Shown piece after piece: positions 11,279 through 20,285 of a stretch of 64,000 nucleotides of DNA. The notes below the pieces were generated by a model, which ran no database searches, had not been told where the DNA came from, and saw only the letters and a program-made list of their open reading frames with translations. Numbering within the stretch: position 1 is the stretch's first letter; each line of letters starts with the position of its first letter. Source of the DNA: Xaviernesmea oryzae (GTDB lineage Bacteria; Pseudomonadota; Alphaproteobacteria; Rhizobiales; Rhizobiaceae); the NCBI RefSeq assembly GCF_900177415.1, contig NZ_FXAF01000011.1, positions 868,001-932,000 on the forward strand. Reading direction: 5' to 3'. The position numbers and the translations under genes were made by a program.

Positions 11279-12319
11279 TCAGGCTCCGACAGATATTTCA
11301 GAGGAACTGATCGGACGCCGCACGCGGGACCGCCGCCGCAGAGCCTTGCCGTCGCCGAGGGCCGCCGTGAACCAGTCCGCGGTATGCCGCAAGCCTTCCG
11401 AAAGAGGCACTTTCGGTTCCCATTTCAGAAGTTCCTTGGCGCGCGATATATCCGGCCGGCGCCGCTGCGGATCGTCCTGCGGCAAGGGCTTGCGGACGGC
11501 CTTCGATGCCGTCGGGACCATTGCGAGCACCATTTCGGCAAGCTCGTTGATCGTGAACTCCCCCGGATTGCCAAGGTTGACGGGCGCTTCCGGATTGGGA
11601 TCCACATCCATCAGCGCTATCAGGCCGGCGACGAGATCGCTCACGAAGCAGAACGAGCGAGTCTGCTTGCCCGTCCCGTAGATGGTGAGCGGCCTGCCCT
11701 GGATCGCCTGCACCAGGAGATTGGAAATGATGCGCCCGTCGTTCGGCTGCATGCGGGGCCCATAGGTGTTGAAAATTCGGGCGACGCGGGCATCGACCTT
11801 GCCGGTGCGCAGCATGTCGAAGCAGAGCGTCTCGGCCGCACGTTTGCCTTCGTCATAGCAGGCCCGCGGCCCGATGCAGCTGACGTTGCCGCGATAATCC
11901 TCGCGCTGGGGATGCTCGATCGGGTCGCCATAGACTTCGCTCGTCGAGGCCTGCAGGAACGAGGCTGCGTGCCGCTCGGCAAGCGAAAGCAGGTTTCCCG
12001 TGCCGGCCACGCAGGTCATCATCGTATGGACCGGATCGGCCTGATACTGCGGCGGCGAAGCGGCACAGGCGAGATTGTAGATCTGGTCCAGGGTTTCATC
12101 GACCTCCGCCAGGTCGCAGATATCCTTTTCGATGAGGCGGAAGCGCGGATGGTTCCTGAGCGGCCGGACATTGTCTTTCGATCCGGTGATATAGCTGTCT
12201 ACGCAGATCACCCGATCGCCTCGGGCAAGAAGCGCGTCACAGAGATGCGAGCCGACGAAACCGGCACCGCCAGCGACGAGGATAGTCTTGCCTTTTTCGT
12301 TTCGGGTCCTTTGCAGCAT
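11279..12319 (-). CDS. NAD-dependent nucleotide-sugar enzyme, UDP-glucuronate decarboxylase (UXS)-like
   Basis: This extended SDR enzyme of 346 residues starts at the ATG at 12319, which has a clear AAGGAG site. An in-frame start 10 codons earlier would overlap the previous gene and lacks support. Visible motifs are the NAD-binding GGAGFVGSH, the active-site tyrosine-lysine pair in YDEGKRAAE, and IFNTYGPRM, the order seen in UDP-glucuronate decarboxylases. Those make UDP-xylose from UDP-glucuronate. The position in a glycosyltransferase operon supports a role in making a donor sugar. Other UXS-family reactions (4,6-dehydratase or epimerase) are possible. Confidence 0.85.
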   Translation of the reverse strand: MLQRTRNEKGKTILVAGGAGFVGSHLCDALLARGDRVICVDSYITGSKDNVRPLRNHPRFRLIEKDICDLAEVDETLDQIYNLACAASPPQYQADPVHTMMTCVAGTGNLLSLAERHAASFLQASTSEVYGDPIEHPQREDYRGNVSCIGPRACYDEGKRAAETLCFDMLRTGKVDARVARIFNTYGPRMQPNDGRIISNLLVQAIQGRPLTIYGTGKQTRSFCFVSDLVAGLIALMDVDPNPEAPVNLGNPGEFTINELAEMVLAMVPTASKAVRKPLPQDDPQRRRPDISRAKELLKWEPKVPLSEGLRHTADWFTAALGDGKALRRRSRVRRPISSSEISVGA

Positions 12320-12329
12320 TACGATCTCC

Positions 12330-13445
12330 TTAGGCTGAAACACACACAAGCGTTGACGTCTTCGGTTGCTCGCGCACCGGCAATTCTTCCAGGGCAGCCG
12401 TCAGTTCGCGGGCCCGCGCAAGACCCGTATGGCCTCGCAACACCCTCGCCCTCGCGGCCAGCGCGATCGACCTGCGGTCTTTCTCGCTCACCTCCGTAAG
12501 GGCATCGATCACATCCAGGGTCCGCCGCGCTATGACGACCGCCTCGCCGTCGGGCAGCAGATCGTCGAGGCCTCGCCAGAAATCGCTGATGATCGGCGTC
12601 CCGCAGGCGGCGGCCTCGAACAGGCGCACGCTGGGAGACCAGCCGGCTGCGATCATGTCGGCGCGGGTGACGTTCAGCGTGAAGCGCTGGCGACTATAGA
12701 AGCTCGGATGTCCGGAAGGCGGCAGATGCTCGATCCGCTCGACATTGGCCGGCCAATCGATCTCCGGCGGATATTGGGGACCCGCCACCACGAAACGAAG
12801 CTCCGGCAGCCGCCGAGCCGGCTCCAGAAGAAGCCTTTCGAGTGTCGGCTGACGATCGGGGCTATAGGTTCCGAGATAGCCGAGATCCCACCGGACCGCC
12901 TCTCCGGTGCCGTCGTAGCGATCCGCATCGACCGAGCAATACAACGCCATCGCCTTGCGCGCGCCGTAACGCTTCTTAAGCCTTTCCAGCACCTCTCCGC
13001 CGGAAAAGGAGAAATAGGCATCGAAGAGCGGAACCTGGCGTCGCGCCAGATATTCCTCGTCTCCCCGGTCAAGCTTCGCGAGCGTCACCGGCGTGTCGAT
13101 ATCGTAAAAGCAGAGCCGCTTCGGGTGAAGCGCCGCGACCTTGTCGATCACTGCCGCGCCCTCCGGCACATAGGAGCCGACGATTACGGCATCGGCCGCT
13201 CGGAGACGATCCGCATGGATCCCGGTCAGTTCGTTGAGATCGGAATAATAGGCGAGGTCGCAGAAGTCCGGATCGGGAAGATCGCGCTGGTCGGCATACC
13301 AGGGAACGTCCCGCTCCAGAAACAGCACGTCGTGCCCGTCCGCCTTCAGCCCCCGGATCAGAGCGCGGAAGGTCGTCGCATGGCCATTCCCCCAGGAGGA
13401 GGAAAGCGAGAGGCCGAGGATGACGATATCGAGGCGCTCTTTCAT
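12330..13445 (-). CDS. CgeB-like glycosyltransferase (third of three tandem paralogues)
   Basis: The 371-residue protein opens with LGLSLSSSWGNGHATTFRAL, a Rossmann start typical of GT-B enzymes. It ends with the nucleotide-sugar-binding signature RLFEAAACGTPIISDFWRGL, which marks the CgeB-like Glyco_trans_1_2 group. Its ATG overlaps the preceding gene's stop as ATGA. The same two blocks recur in the next two genes upstream, so the three arose by tandem duplication. Donor and acceptor are unknown. No membrane segment is evident, so it is cytoplasmic. Confidence 0.85.
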   Translation of the reverse strand: MKERLDIVILGLSLSSSWGNGHATTFRALIRGLKADGHDVLFLERDVPWYADQRDLPDPDFCDLAYYSDLNELTGIHADRLRAADAVIVGSYVPEGAAVIDKVAALHPKRLCFYDIDTPVTLAKLDRGDEEYLARRQVPLFDAYFSFSGGEVLERLKKRYGARKAMALYCSVDADRYDGTGEAVRWDLGYLGTYSPDRQPTLERLLLEPARRLPELRFVVAGPQYPPEIDWPANVERIEHLPPSGHPSFYSRQRFTLNVTRADMIAAGWSPSVRLFEAAACGTPIISDFWRGLDDLLPDGEAVVIARRTLDVIDALTEVSEKDRRSIALAARARVLRGHTGLARARELTAALEELPVREQPKTSTLVCVSA

Positions 13446-14533
13446 TCCGCAGCCTCCATCCGGGAGCCCAAACGAGCCCGAAAGATCGCATCCACCTTTT
13501 CGGCGCGATGCGCATAGGTGTGCTCCGCAAGCACGCGGGCAAGCGCCTTCTCGCCCATCGTTTTCGCTCGCTCGGGCGTCAGTTCGGCGAGAAGGTCGAC
13601 GACGTCCTGCCCGTCGCGTGCGACCAGAACCTCCTCGTCCGGCTTCAGGAATAGCTCTATGCCCTTCCAGTAGTCGGTGATCAGGCAGGCGCCTGCGCCC
13701 GCCGCCTCGAAGACGCGGGTCGCCGGCGAGAAGCCGTTTTCCGCCATGCTGGCCCGGGAAATGTTGAGCACCGCCTTCGGCGTGATGTTGAAGGCATTGT
13801 GGTCGCGGGTGGAAACATGACCGATGTAATTCACATTCGGCGACATGGACTTGTCCTGCCAGCCGGATCCGCCGAGCAAAAAGGTCTGCTCTCGAAGCCG
13901 CGAGGCCGGTTCCAGAAAGAAGCGTTCGACGCGTGCCTCTCGGTCCGGCAGCCGGTTACCGAGAAAGCCGAGGTCGGCGGCAAAGCGAAGATCCTTGGCG
14001 ACCGGATGATGGGTCTCGGGGTCGAGGGCGTTGTAGATCGGAGTGCAATCCGCCGCGCCGATGGACCGGTAGGCGTTCACGACGGGATCGCCGCCGCCGT
14101 ATGTCAGCACCATATCGATATCCGCAAGGGCCTTGCGCAGCGGATGTTCCGGCGCGGCGCGCAGTTCGGCAAGCGTTGCCGGCGCATCCACATCCCAGAA
14201 TATCTTGAGCGCCCCTGGCTTTGCCGCGCGCAGAACCTCTTCAAGGAGAAGATCATCCTCGAAGCCCACTCCGCTCGCCTTCACGACGATGTCCGCCTGC
14301 CCGGCATCAGCGGTCACAGCCTTCAAGGCCTCGACCGTGCCGTCGTAGACGACCACCTTGCACCAGTCCGGCGGATCGATGTCGCGGTTCTTCTGGCGGT
14401 CATAGACATCCGGTTCGTAGAAGGTGATGTCATATCCCTTGGCCGCCAAAGCACGCAGGAGACCCCGGTAATAGGTAGCAGCGCCATTCCAATAGGCAGA
14501 CACGAGGCTTGAGCCATAGAACGCGATCTTCAT
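13442..14533 (-). CDS. CgeB-like glycosyltransferase (second of three tandem paralogues)
   Basis: Starting at the ATG at 14533, which overlaps the upstream stop as ATGA, the 363-residue protein begins MKIAFYGSSLVSAYWNGAAT. The longer open frame upstream is only out-of-frame overlap with the neighbour. The C-terminal donor-binding block is RVFEAAGAGACLITDYWKG, aligned with the same block of its two neighbours. The N-terminal YWNGAATYYRGLL aligns with WGNGHATTFRAL and WNHGNAHFLRGV of the others. It is a GT-B enzyme of unknown sugar specificity, fixed in translation order with its paralogues. Confidence 0.85.
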   Translation of the reverse strand: MKIAFYGSSLVSAYWNGAATYYRGLLRALAAKGYDITFYEPDVYDRQKNRDIDPPDWCKVVVYDGTVEALKAVTADAGQADIVVKASGVGFEDDLLLEEVLRAAKPGALKIFWDVDAPATLAELRAAPEHPLRKALADIDMVLTYGGGDPVVNAYRSIGAADCTPIYNALDPETHHPVAKDLRFAADLGFLGNRLPDREARVERFFLEPASRLREQTFLLGGSGWQDKSMSPNVNYIGHVSTRDHNAFNITPKAVLNISRASMAENGFSPATRVFEAAGAGACLITDYWKGIELFLKPDEEVLVARDGQDVVDLLAELTPERAKTMGEKALARVLAEHTYAHRAEKVDAIFRARLGSRMEAAE

Positions 14534-15666
14534 TCGGCGGCCTCCCTGACGGCAAGCTTTCCGGTGACGCGAGCCGTGCCGCACGCCGCGAGAATGGAAA
14601 GCAGTTCATCGACCCGATGGCGGCACGTGTGCCGGGTGCGGATGGTTTCGAGGCCGGATTCGATAAGATGCGCAGCCAGACCTTCGTCGGAGAGAACCTG
14701 CCGCAGCAGGCGCTCCATCTCCTCGCCGTTGCGGGCAACGAGATAATCCTCCCCCGCCCTGAAGAGATTTTCGCCGTCGTTCCAGGGAGCGGAGATCAGC
14801 GGTATGCCGCAGGCCAGGGCCTCGAAAACGCGGATGGTCGGAATGCCGGGAAGGTTTTCGACATAAGGCCGCCGCGGTATGTGCACCGTCACCTTGTGAC
14901 GGGCGAAGGCAAGCGGCGCCTCCGCGTTGGCGATCCAACCGCCGTAGGCGATGCCGGCTTCCCGAAGGGCCTCCAGCGCATGGTCGGGATAGCGCACCCC
15001 TCGAACCGTCGCATCGAGGCCGAGCTTCCTCACCGGCCGCACCAGAAATTCCATGATCTCGCTGGAGCGCTCGTCGTCGCCCCAATTGCCGATCCAGATG
15101 ACATCGCCGGTCCTTGCGATCTGAGGTCTCGGCCGGAAAAGCCGGTCGTCGGCCGCCTCGTGCCAGGTATAGACGGCCCTGCCCCAGCCGGCGCGGAGAT
15201 ACCGTTGGCGCAGCGTTTCGCCGAAGGCAAGAACGCCGTCATAGTCGTCCAGTTTCAACCCTGCGATATCGCTTTCCGCCGACACGGCCCGGTGATGCGT
15301 GTCGTGAAAGAGCAGCGTGAACCTGCCGCCGGCGGCCCGCGCCCGGCCGATCCGTTCCACGAGTTTCGGCTCTGTCCATTCATGGACCACCACGACATCG
15401 GCATCGGCAACGGCGGCCTCGTGATCGAACCCCTTGCCGTAGATCTGCGACCGCAGTTCGGGAAACGTCTCGCGGAACTTCTGGATGGCGACCGCTCCCT
15501 GATCCTTCAGAAGGTTCGCGCGGCTCCAGGAGCCCTCCGGCTCCAGCGCCAGCGCCTCATGGCCACGGCGGATCAGGTCGCGCATGACGCCGCGCAGGAA
15601 ATGCGCGTTGCCGTGGTTCCAGTCGGAAATCAACGAATGCGTGTAGAAGACAAATCTCATGATCAC
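14530..15666 (-). CDS. CgeB-like glycosyltransferase (first of three tandem paralogues)
   Basis: This 378-residue GT-B protein has the N-terminal FYTHSLISDWNHGNAHFL and the C-terminal RVFEALACGIPLISAPWNDG, matching its two downstream paralogues. Either the GTG at 15666, which overlaps the upstream stop, or the ATG at 15660 could start it; the products differ by two residues. Near the middle, FTLLFHDTHHRAV gives a histidine-rich stretch not obvious in the other copies. That may reflect a different acceptor. Confidence 0.85.
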   Translation of the reverse strand: MIMRFVFYTHSLISDWNHGNAHFLRGVMRDLIRRGHEALALEPEGSWSRANLLKDQGAVAIQKFRETFPELRSQIYGKGFDHEAAVADADVVVVHEWTEPKLVERIGRARAAGGRFTLLFHDTHHRAVSAESDIAGLKLDDYDGVLAFGETLRQRYLRAGWGRAVYTWHEAADDRLFRPRPQIARTGDVIWIGNWGDDERSSEIMEFLVRPVRKLGLDATVRGVRYPDHALEALREAGIAYGGWIANAEAPLAFARHKVTVHIPRRPYVENLPGIPTIRVFEALACGIPLISAPWNDGENLFRAGEDYLVARNGEEMERLLRQVLSDEGLAAHLIESGLETIRTRHTCRHRVDELLSILAACGTARVTGKLAVREAAE

Positions 15667-16775
15667 TCCGCTGCTGTCAGGGTGTGGCCCTGATGAAGAA
15701 GGCCGGAATAGATATGATTGACCGCCGCGGCCTGAACCTCGACGCCGAACATCTTCGATCGCTCGTAGGCTTTGACGGCCAGCACGGCCCGTTGGCCGTC
15801 ATCGTCCGCCAGAAGGTTGAGAGCATCCGCAAAAGCCCCCGGATCGTGAGGATCGGCAAAGAGAGCCGCGCCCTCCCAGAGCTCGCGATAGGTCGGGATA
15901 TCGGACAATGCCAATGCCGCCCCTGCTCTGGCGGCTTCCAGCGGAGCAAGCCCGAAAGGCTCGTAGACGGAAGGAGACGCGACGACGGCCGCCTGCCGCA
16001 TCAGGACCATTGCGCGGCGATGGGAAAGCTCCCCGCGATAGTCCACGTTTCGGAGCGCCAGATATTGTCCGTTCGGGCCACGGTTCGCGCCGGCCATGAC
16101 GACCGGCCAGCGAACGCTTGCCGCGGCCGCATCGAGCATCGCGCCATTCTTGCCGTCGTCCCACCAGCGGGCGGCGGCGAAGACGAATTCCTGTTTGGGT
16201 CCGGCCACGTTTTCGAGACGACTGGCATTGTAGATGACCTTCAGGTTCGAGATAGGCCCGTAAGCCGCCTCCATCATGGCGGCATGGCTGTGGCTCGGGG
16301 CGAGCACCACGTCCGCCCGTTCGAAACCCTCACGGTTCACGCGCTGCTGCCAGCGCCAGCCCTCCGGAACCGCAGAACCCCTTACGCCGGCAAACCACGT
16401 GACGACGCAGGAATGGGAGACGACCACGACCGGCATCGGCACGTCGAGCCCTGCTGCCTGCGACGGCAGATTGAGATGCAGGAGATCGACGTTCTTCTGC
16501 CGTGCAAGGCTGGACAGAAGGCGCGGCACCTCTTTCAGCGCGGCTTCGCCATCCACCATCCAGTCGAGCGGCGCATCGAACCAGACGAGTTCACCAAGAG
16601 CCTCGGCTTCGATTATCTGCTCCCGCGACGGCCTTGGGCCGAAACCGGCAAAGCAGATCCGCACGCCGTGATGCTTCAGCCCCCCGGCCAGATCCATCGC
16701 ATAGCGCCAGACGCCGCCGACCGCATCGACGGTCATCAGCACTCGCGGGGATCGCGTCTGTGCCTGCCGTATCAT
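15663..16775 (-). CDS. Glycosyltransferase family 4 (GT-B) protein
   Basis: The true start is the ATG at 16775, overlapping the previous stop as ATGA and giving 370 residues. A much longer frame runs on upstream but only shadows the neighbouring epimerase gene. Family marks are MTVDAVGGVWRYAMDLAGGL (glycogen-synthase-like N-terminal loop), HSHAAMMEAAYG, and the GT4 donor-site block SVYEPFGLAPLEAARAGAAL with its EPFGLAPLE motif. It is distinct from the three CgeB-like enzymes next to it, so the product probably contains at least two kinds of linkage. Retaining transfer from a nucleotide sugar is expected. Confidence 0.9.
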   Translation of the reverse strand: MIRQAQTRSPRVLMTVDAVGGVWRYAMDLAGGLKHHGVRICFAGFGPRPSREQIIEAEALGELVWFDAPLDWMVDGEAALKEVPRLLSSLARQKNVDLLHLNLPSQAAGLDVPMPVVVVSHSCVVTWFAGVRGSAVPEGWRWQQRVNREGFERADVVLAPSHSHAAMMEAAYGPISNLKVIYNASRLENVAGPKQEFVFAAARWWDDGKNGAMLDAAAASVRWPVVMAGANRGPNGQYLALRNVDYRGELSHRRAMVLMRQAAVVASPSVYEPFGLAPLEAARAGAALALSDIPTYRELWEGAALFADPHDPGAFADALNLLADDDGQRAVLAVKAYERSKMFGVEVQAAAVNHIYSGLLHQGHTLTAAE

Positions 16776-17878
16776 GCCCGTACCTTCCGCTTTTCCTGCA
16801 GCAGCGGACCTCCTCCGAAGCGGTTGTCCACCAGCCACTCCGCCAGATGCCTGAGGCCGCTGCGCCAGCGCACGCGCGCCTGCCAGCCGAGTTCCTCTTC
16901 CAGCTTTCGGGTGTCGGCGACGAAGAAATACTGGTCGCCGGCTCGCCATTCCCCGAATGATGTCTCCACCGGGTGACCGACAAGCGCTTCGATCTCGCCC
17001 AGCACCGCCAGGATGCTGACCGCATTGCGCGGCCCACCCCCGAGGTTGAACGCCCTGCCCTTGATGGCGGCGATATTGGCAAGCACCGCTCGATAGGCGG
17101 AAACGGCATCGTCGACGTGAAGGATGTCGCGCACCTGTTTTCCGTCGCCATAGATGGAGATCGGCTCTCCGCCGAGCGCGCGGATCAGGAAATGCGCCAC
17201 CCATCCCTGATCTTCCGTGCCGAACTGGCGCGGTCCATAGATGCAGCTCATGCGCAGGACGGCGGTGGGAATGCCGTAGGACTTCGCATAATCGAGGACA
17301 TATTGATCGGCGACGCCCTTGGAGCAGCCGTAGGGCGTGCAGAAATCCAGGGGCCGACCCTCGCCGATACCGTCTGCCCGCATGTTTTCGTCGGCGGGCA
17401 CATAGCGGTCGTCGAGTTCGAGCATCCCGATGTCTTCGAGAGCGCCATAGACCTTGTTGGTGCTGGCAAAGATCACCGGCGCCTTTTTCCCCGCTTTGCG
17501 GACGGCTTCGAGCACGTTGAGGGTGCCGCGCGCATTCGCCTCGAAGTCATCGACCGGATGGACGAGGCTGGTGGTCACCGCCGTTTGCGCGGCGAGATGG
17601 AAGACCGCCTTGGCATCGGCAAAGGCAGCTTCAATATCGCGGAAGTCCCGGACGTCTGCGAGAACCGGATGGACGCGCGCGCCATGCCGCTCCGTGAGCC
17701 ATGCAAGGTTCTGCTCGACGCCCGGCCGGGAGAGATTGTCGAGAATGACGACATCGTCCCCATCCCGCAGGAGGCTGTCCGCGAGATTGGAGCCGATGAA
17801 GCCGCTGCCGCCCGTGACCACCACGGGTAAGGCGCCCTTCGCGACATTCGGCGCCGCCGGCTTCGTCGCCATGCTCAT
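16772..17878 (-). CDS. SDR nucleotide-sugar epimerase, CDP-paratose 2-epimerase-like
   Basis: The 368-residue extended SDR starts at the ATG at 17878, overlapping the upstream stop. It shows TGGSGFIGSNLADSLL for NAD, the STNKVYG serine-threonine region, and PYGCSKGVADQYVLDYA with the catalytic YxxxK. GTEDQGWVAHFLIRAL follows. The PYGCSKG and GTEDQGWVAHF blocks are characteristic of CDP-paratose (tyvelose) 2-epimerases and close relatives. No CDP-sugar synthesis genes lie nearby, so the natural substrate could be another nucleotide sugar. Confidence 0.82.
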   Translation of the reverse strand: MSMATKPAAPNVAKGALPVVVTGGSGFIGSNLADSLLRDGDDVVILDNLSRPGVEQNLAWLTERHGARVHPVLADVRDFRDIEAAFADAKAVFHLAAQTAVTTSLVHPVDDFEANARGTLNVLEAVRKAGKKAPVIFASTNKVYGALEDIGMLELDDRYVPADENMRADGIGEGRPLDFCTPYGCSKGVADQYVLDYAKSYGIPTAVLRMSCIYGPRQFGTEDQGWVAHFLIRALGGEPISIYGDGKQVRDILHVDDAVSAYRAVLANIAAIKGRAFNLGGGPRNAVSILAVLGEIEALVGHPVETSFGEWRAGDQYFFVADTRKLEEELGWQARVRWRSGLRHLAEWLVDNRFGGGPLLQEKRKVRA

Positions 17879-18981
17879 GATACCAGCCCCCGCTCTTCGA
17901 GCTGCCGCTTCATTTCCGCGCCCCGATCGATGGCGCCGGTGCTTCTCACCCATTCGGCAAAAGGCTCCAGCGCATTCTCGAGCCGGTATCTCGGCTCGAA
18001 GCCGAGAAGCTCACGGGCCTTCGAAATATCGGCGAAGCAATTGCGGATATCGCCCGAGCGGGCCTTGTTCAGGATCTCCGGCGCGATATGCGGAACCCCC
18101 ATCGCCTCGGCGAGCAGGGCCGCCACCTCGGCGATCGTATAGGCCTGACCGCTGCCGATATTGATCACATGTCCGGCCGCATCAGGCTTTTCGAGCGCCA
18201 GACGGAACGCGCGCGCAACGTCCCGGACATGCACGAAGTCGCGCCGCTGCCTGCCGTCCTCGAAGATCATCGGCGCCTGGCTGTTCGCAAGCCTGGAAGC
18301 GAAGTTGGCGAGCACGCCGGTATAGGGATTGGAGAGCGCCTGACCGGCGCCGAACACGTTGAAGAGGCGCAGCGCCACCGCTTCGACACCATAGGCTTCG
18401 CCGAAGATCAGCACCTGTTTTTCCTGCGCATATTTCGTCAGAGCGTAAATCGAGGCGAGGTCGACCGGCTTCTCCTCGTCGGTCGCAACCGGCGTGAGAA
18501 CTTCGCCGTCCGGACCAAGCGGGTCCCATTGGCCCGCCTTGATGTGTTCGCTCCTGCGTCGGACGAAACCGAGCTGCTCACCTCCGGACGTCAGGTAGCG
18601 GCCCTCGCCATAAACGCTCATCGACGAGGCGACGACGATCCGCCTGACGGGCCGGCCGATCATGGTTTCGAGAAGGACGGCCGTTCCGAGATCGTTGCCG
18701 CCCACGTAGCGGGCGATCTCGTACATCGACTGACCGACGCCGACTTCGGCGGCGAGATGAATGACGGCGTCGACGCCGTCCAGCGCCTCTTCGACGGCTG
18801 CCTTGTCCCGCATGTCGCCGCGGACGACCTCCGCCGCTTCCGGGACCATGGCTTCCGCATCGCCATGAACCTGGTCGATAAGAGCGTCGAGAATGCGTAC
18901 GCCGTTGCCTTGTTCGAGAAGTTCTTCCACCACATGACGGCCGATAAAGCCGCAACCGCCAGTAACAAGAATTGTTGCCAT
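17875..18981 (-). CDS. SDR nucleotide-sugar epimerase, dTDP-L-rhamnose 4-epimerase-like; first gene of the sugar operon
   Basis: Starting at the ATG at 18981 the protein has 368 residues and opens MATILVTGGCGFIGRHVVEE. The open frame continues 90 codons upstream without a domain and across the predicted promoter, so the long version is rejected. Between the SSMSVYGEGRY strand and the catalytic YALTKYAQEK lies an insertion of about 50 residues with a proline/glycine-rich segment. dTDP-L-rhamnose 4-epimerases have an insertion at the same place. It is the leading gene of eight tightly overlapping genes ending at the methyltransferase. Confidence 0.82.
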   Translation of the reverse strand: MATILVTGGCGFIGRHVVEELLEQGNGVRILDALIDQVHGDAEAMVPEAAEVVRGDMRDKAAVEEALDGVDAVIHLAAEVGVGQSMYEIARYVGGNDLGTAVLLETMIGRPVRRIVVASSMSVYGEGRYLTSGGEQLGFVRRRSEHIKAGQWDPLGPDGEVLTPVATDEEKPVDLASIYALTKYAQEKQVLIFGEAYGVEAVALRLFNVFGAGQALSNPYTGVLANFASRLANSQAPMIFEDGRQRRDFVHVRDVARAFRLALEKPDAAGHVINIGSGQAYTIAEVAALLAEAMGVPHIAPEILNKARSGDIRNCFADISKARELLGFEPRYRLENALEPFAEWVRSTGAIDRGAEMKRQLEERGLVS

Positions 18982-19025
18982 TGACTGCCTCGGGACTAGA
19001 GGAATGAAGGTGACTATGGCCGCCG

Positions 19026-19050
19026 AACAGGGCTCGGGAACAAAAGTTCC
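19026..19050 (-). promoter_or_regulatory. EcfG-type promoter for the eight-gene sugar operon
   Basis: Minus-strand GGAAC (19050-19046), 17 bases, GTT (19028-19026). It lies 45 bases before the ATG at 18981. The -35 sits in a short palindrome, GGAACAAAAGTTCC at 19037-19050. Confidence 0.65.
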
Positions 19051-19222
19051 TTCATCAATGACATCTTTGTCTTCTATGACTTCATCAATGATCTTCCCCG
19101 CTGAATGAGGCTCTCCGATACCGGCTGCCGTCTCGCTCTGCAGAAGATCGGCCCGCCGGAACTGGCGGAGAAGAGATAGCAAGGCATAAGGCCGGTCGAA
19201 TCCGGCAACATCATCCTCTTCC

Positions 19223-19247
19223 GGAACTCTCGGCGTGGTTTGTAGTT
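19223..19247 (+). promoter_or_regulatory. EcfG-type promoter for the dehydrogenase/oxidoreductase pair
   Basis: GGAAC at 19223-19227 and GTT at 19245-19247 with a 17-base spacer, 48 bases before the ATG at 19296. With the opposite promoter at 19026-19050 it makes the 314-base spacer between the two arms a double stress promoter. Confidence 0.65.
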
Positions 19248-19295
19248 CCAACCCGCGTCGGTCGTGTGAGCCGACATCCAGCAGAGAGGCGGAGC

Positions 19296-20285
19296 ATGAA
19301 TATCATGGCGAAGGCCCCGGCGGGCTTGATGAAGGCTGCGGTCATTGCCGGTCCCGGCCGGATCAGGCTGGAATCCTTGCCCCTGCCCGAGCCGGGCCCT
19401 GGTGAGGTGCGGATCCGATTGGAGGGCTGCGGCGTCTGCGCCTCCAATCTCGTGCCCTGGGCAGGACCGGAATGGATGAAATTCCCGACCGAACCGGGGG
19501 GACTTGGTCACGAAGGCTGGGGCCGTGTCGATGCGGTCGGCCCCGACGTCGACGGCGTCGCGATCGGCGATCGTGTCGCCGCCCTCAGCTATCACGCCTA
19601 TGCCACTCACGACATCGCTCCTTCCGGCATGGTGGTCCGCTTGCCGGAGGCCCTGGACGGCCAGCCGTTTCCGGGCGAGCCGCTAGGTTGCGCCATGAAC
19701 ATTTTCGAACGCGCCGACATTCAGGCCGGCCAGATTGTGGCAGTCATCGGCATCGGCTTCCTCGGCGCGCTGCTGACGCAGCTTGCCGCCCGATGCGGCG
19801 CACGGGTGATCGCGATCTCCCGGCGCCCCCACTCGCTGGAACTGGCAAGGCGGATGGGCGCTGCCGAAACCATTCCGCTCGACGATCACCGGCGCATCAT
19901 CGAAGAGGTGCGAACGCTGACCGATGGCCGTTTCTGCGACCGGGTGATCGAGGCGGTCGGCAAGCAGTGGCCGCTCGACCTCGCCGGCGAACTCACACGA
20001 GAACGCGGCAGGCTCGTCATCGCCGGCTATCACCAGGACGGTCCGCGGCAGGTCAACATGCAATTGTGGAACTGGCGGGGGCTCGATGTCATCAACGCCC
20101 ACGAGCGTGACCCGGCCCTTTATATCCGGGGCATTCGCGAGGCGATCGACGCGGTCGCCGACGGCCGCCTCGATCCATCGTCTCTTTACACGCACAGCTA
20201 TCCGCTCGATCGGCTCGACAAGGCCCTGAACGATACGCGCGATCGCCCAGGAAATTTCCTCAAGGCATTGGTGATGTATCCATGA
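19296..20285 (+). CDS. MDR (zinc-type alcohol dehydrogenase-like) oxidoreductase
   Basis: The 329-residue medium-chain dehydrogenase starts at the ATG at 19296 behind a GAGAGGCGGA ribosome site. It has the GroES-like N-terminal half with GCGVCASNL and GHEGWGRV, then the Rossmann part with VIGIGFLGALLTQLAARCGA. The four-cysteine structural zinc lobe of classical alcohol dehydrogenases is not visible, unlike the second MDR gene at 52.2 kb. Its stop overlaps the next gene. Paired with a Gfo/Idh/MocA enzyme and facing a sugar operon, it most likely oxidises a sugar alcohol or keto-sugar intermediate. Substrate unknown. Confidence 0.85.
   Translation: MNIMAKAPAGLMKAAVIAGPGRIRLESLPLPEPGPGEVRIRLEGCGVCASNLVPWAGPEWMKFPTEPGGLGHEGWGRVDAVGPDVDGVAIGDRVAALSYHAYATHDIAPSGMVVRLPEALDGQPFPGEPLGCAMNIFERADIQAGQIVAVIGIGFLGALLTQLAARCGARVIAISRRPHSLELARRMGAAETIPLDDHRRIIEEVRTLTDGRFCDRVIEAVGKQWPLDLAGELTRERGRLVIAGYHQDGPRQVNMQLWNWRGLDVINAHERDPALYIRGIREAIDAVADGRLDPSSLYTHSYPLDRLDKALNDTRDRPGNFLKALVMYP

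Noticed and set aside
15663..17204. Longer version of the GT4 glycosyltransferase with 143 extra N-terminal residues
   Set aside because: The extra part is an out-of-frame reading of the upstream epimerase; the ATG at 16775 overlaps that gene's stop and starts the real fold.
17875..19251. Longer version of the leading sugar epimerase
   Set aside because: The extra 90 codons precede the Rossmann start, have no domain and would be cut by the promoter at 19026-19050.
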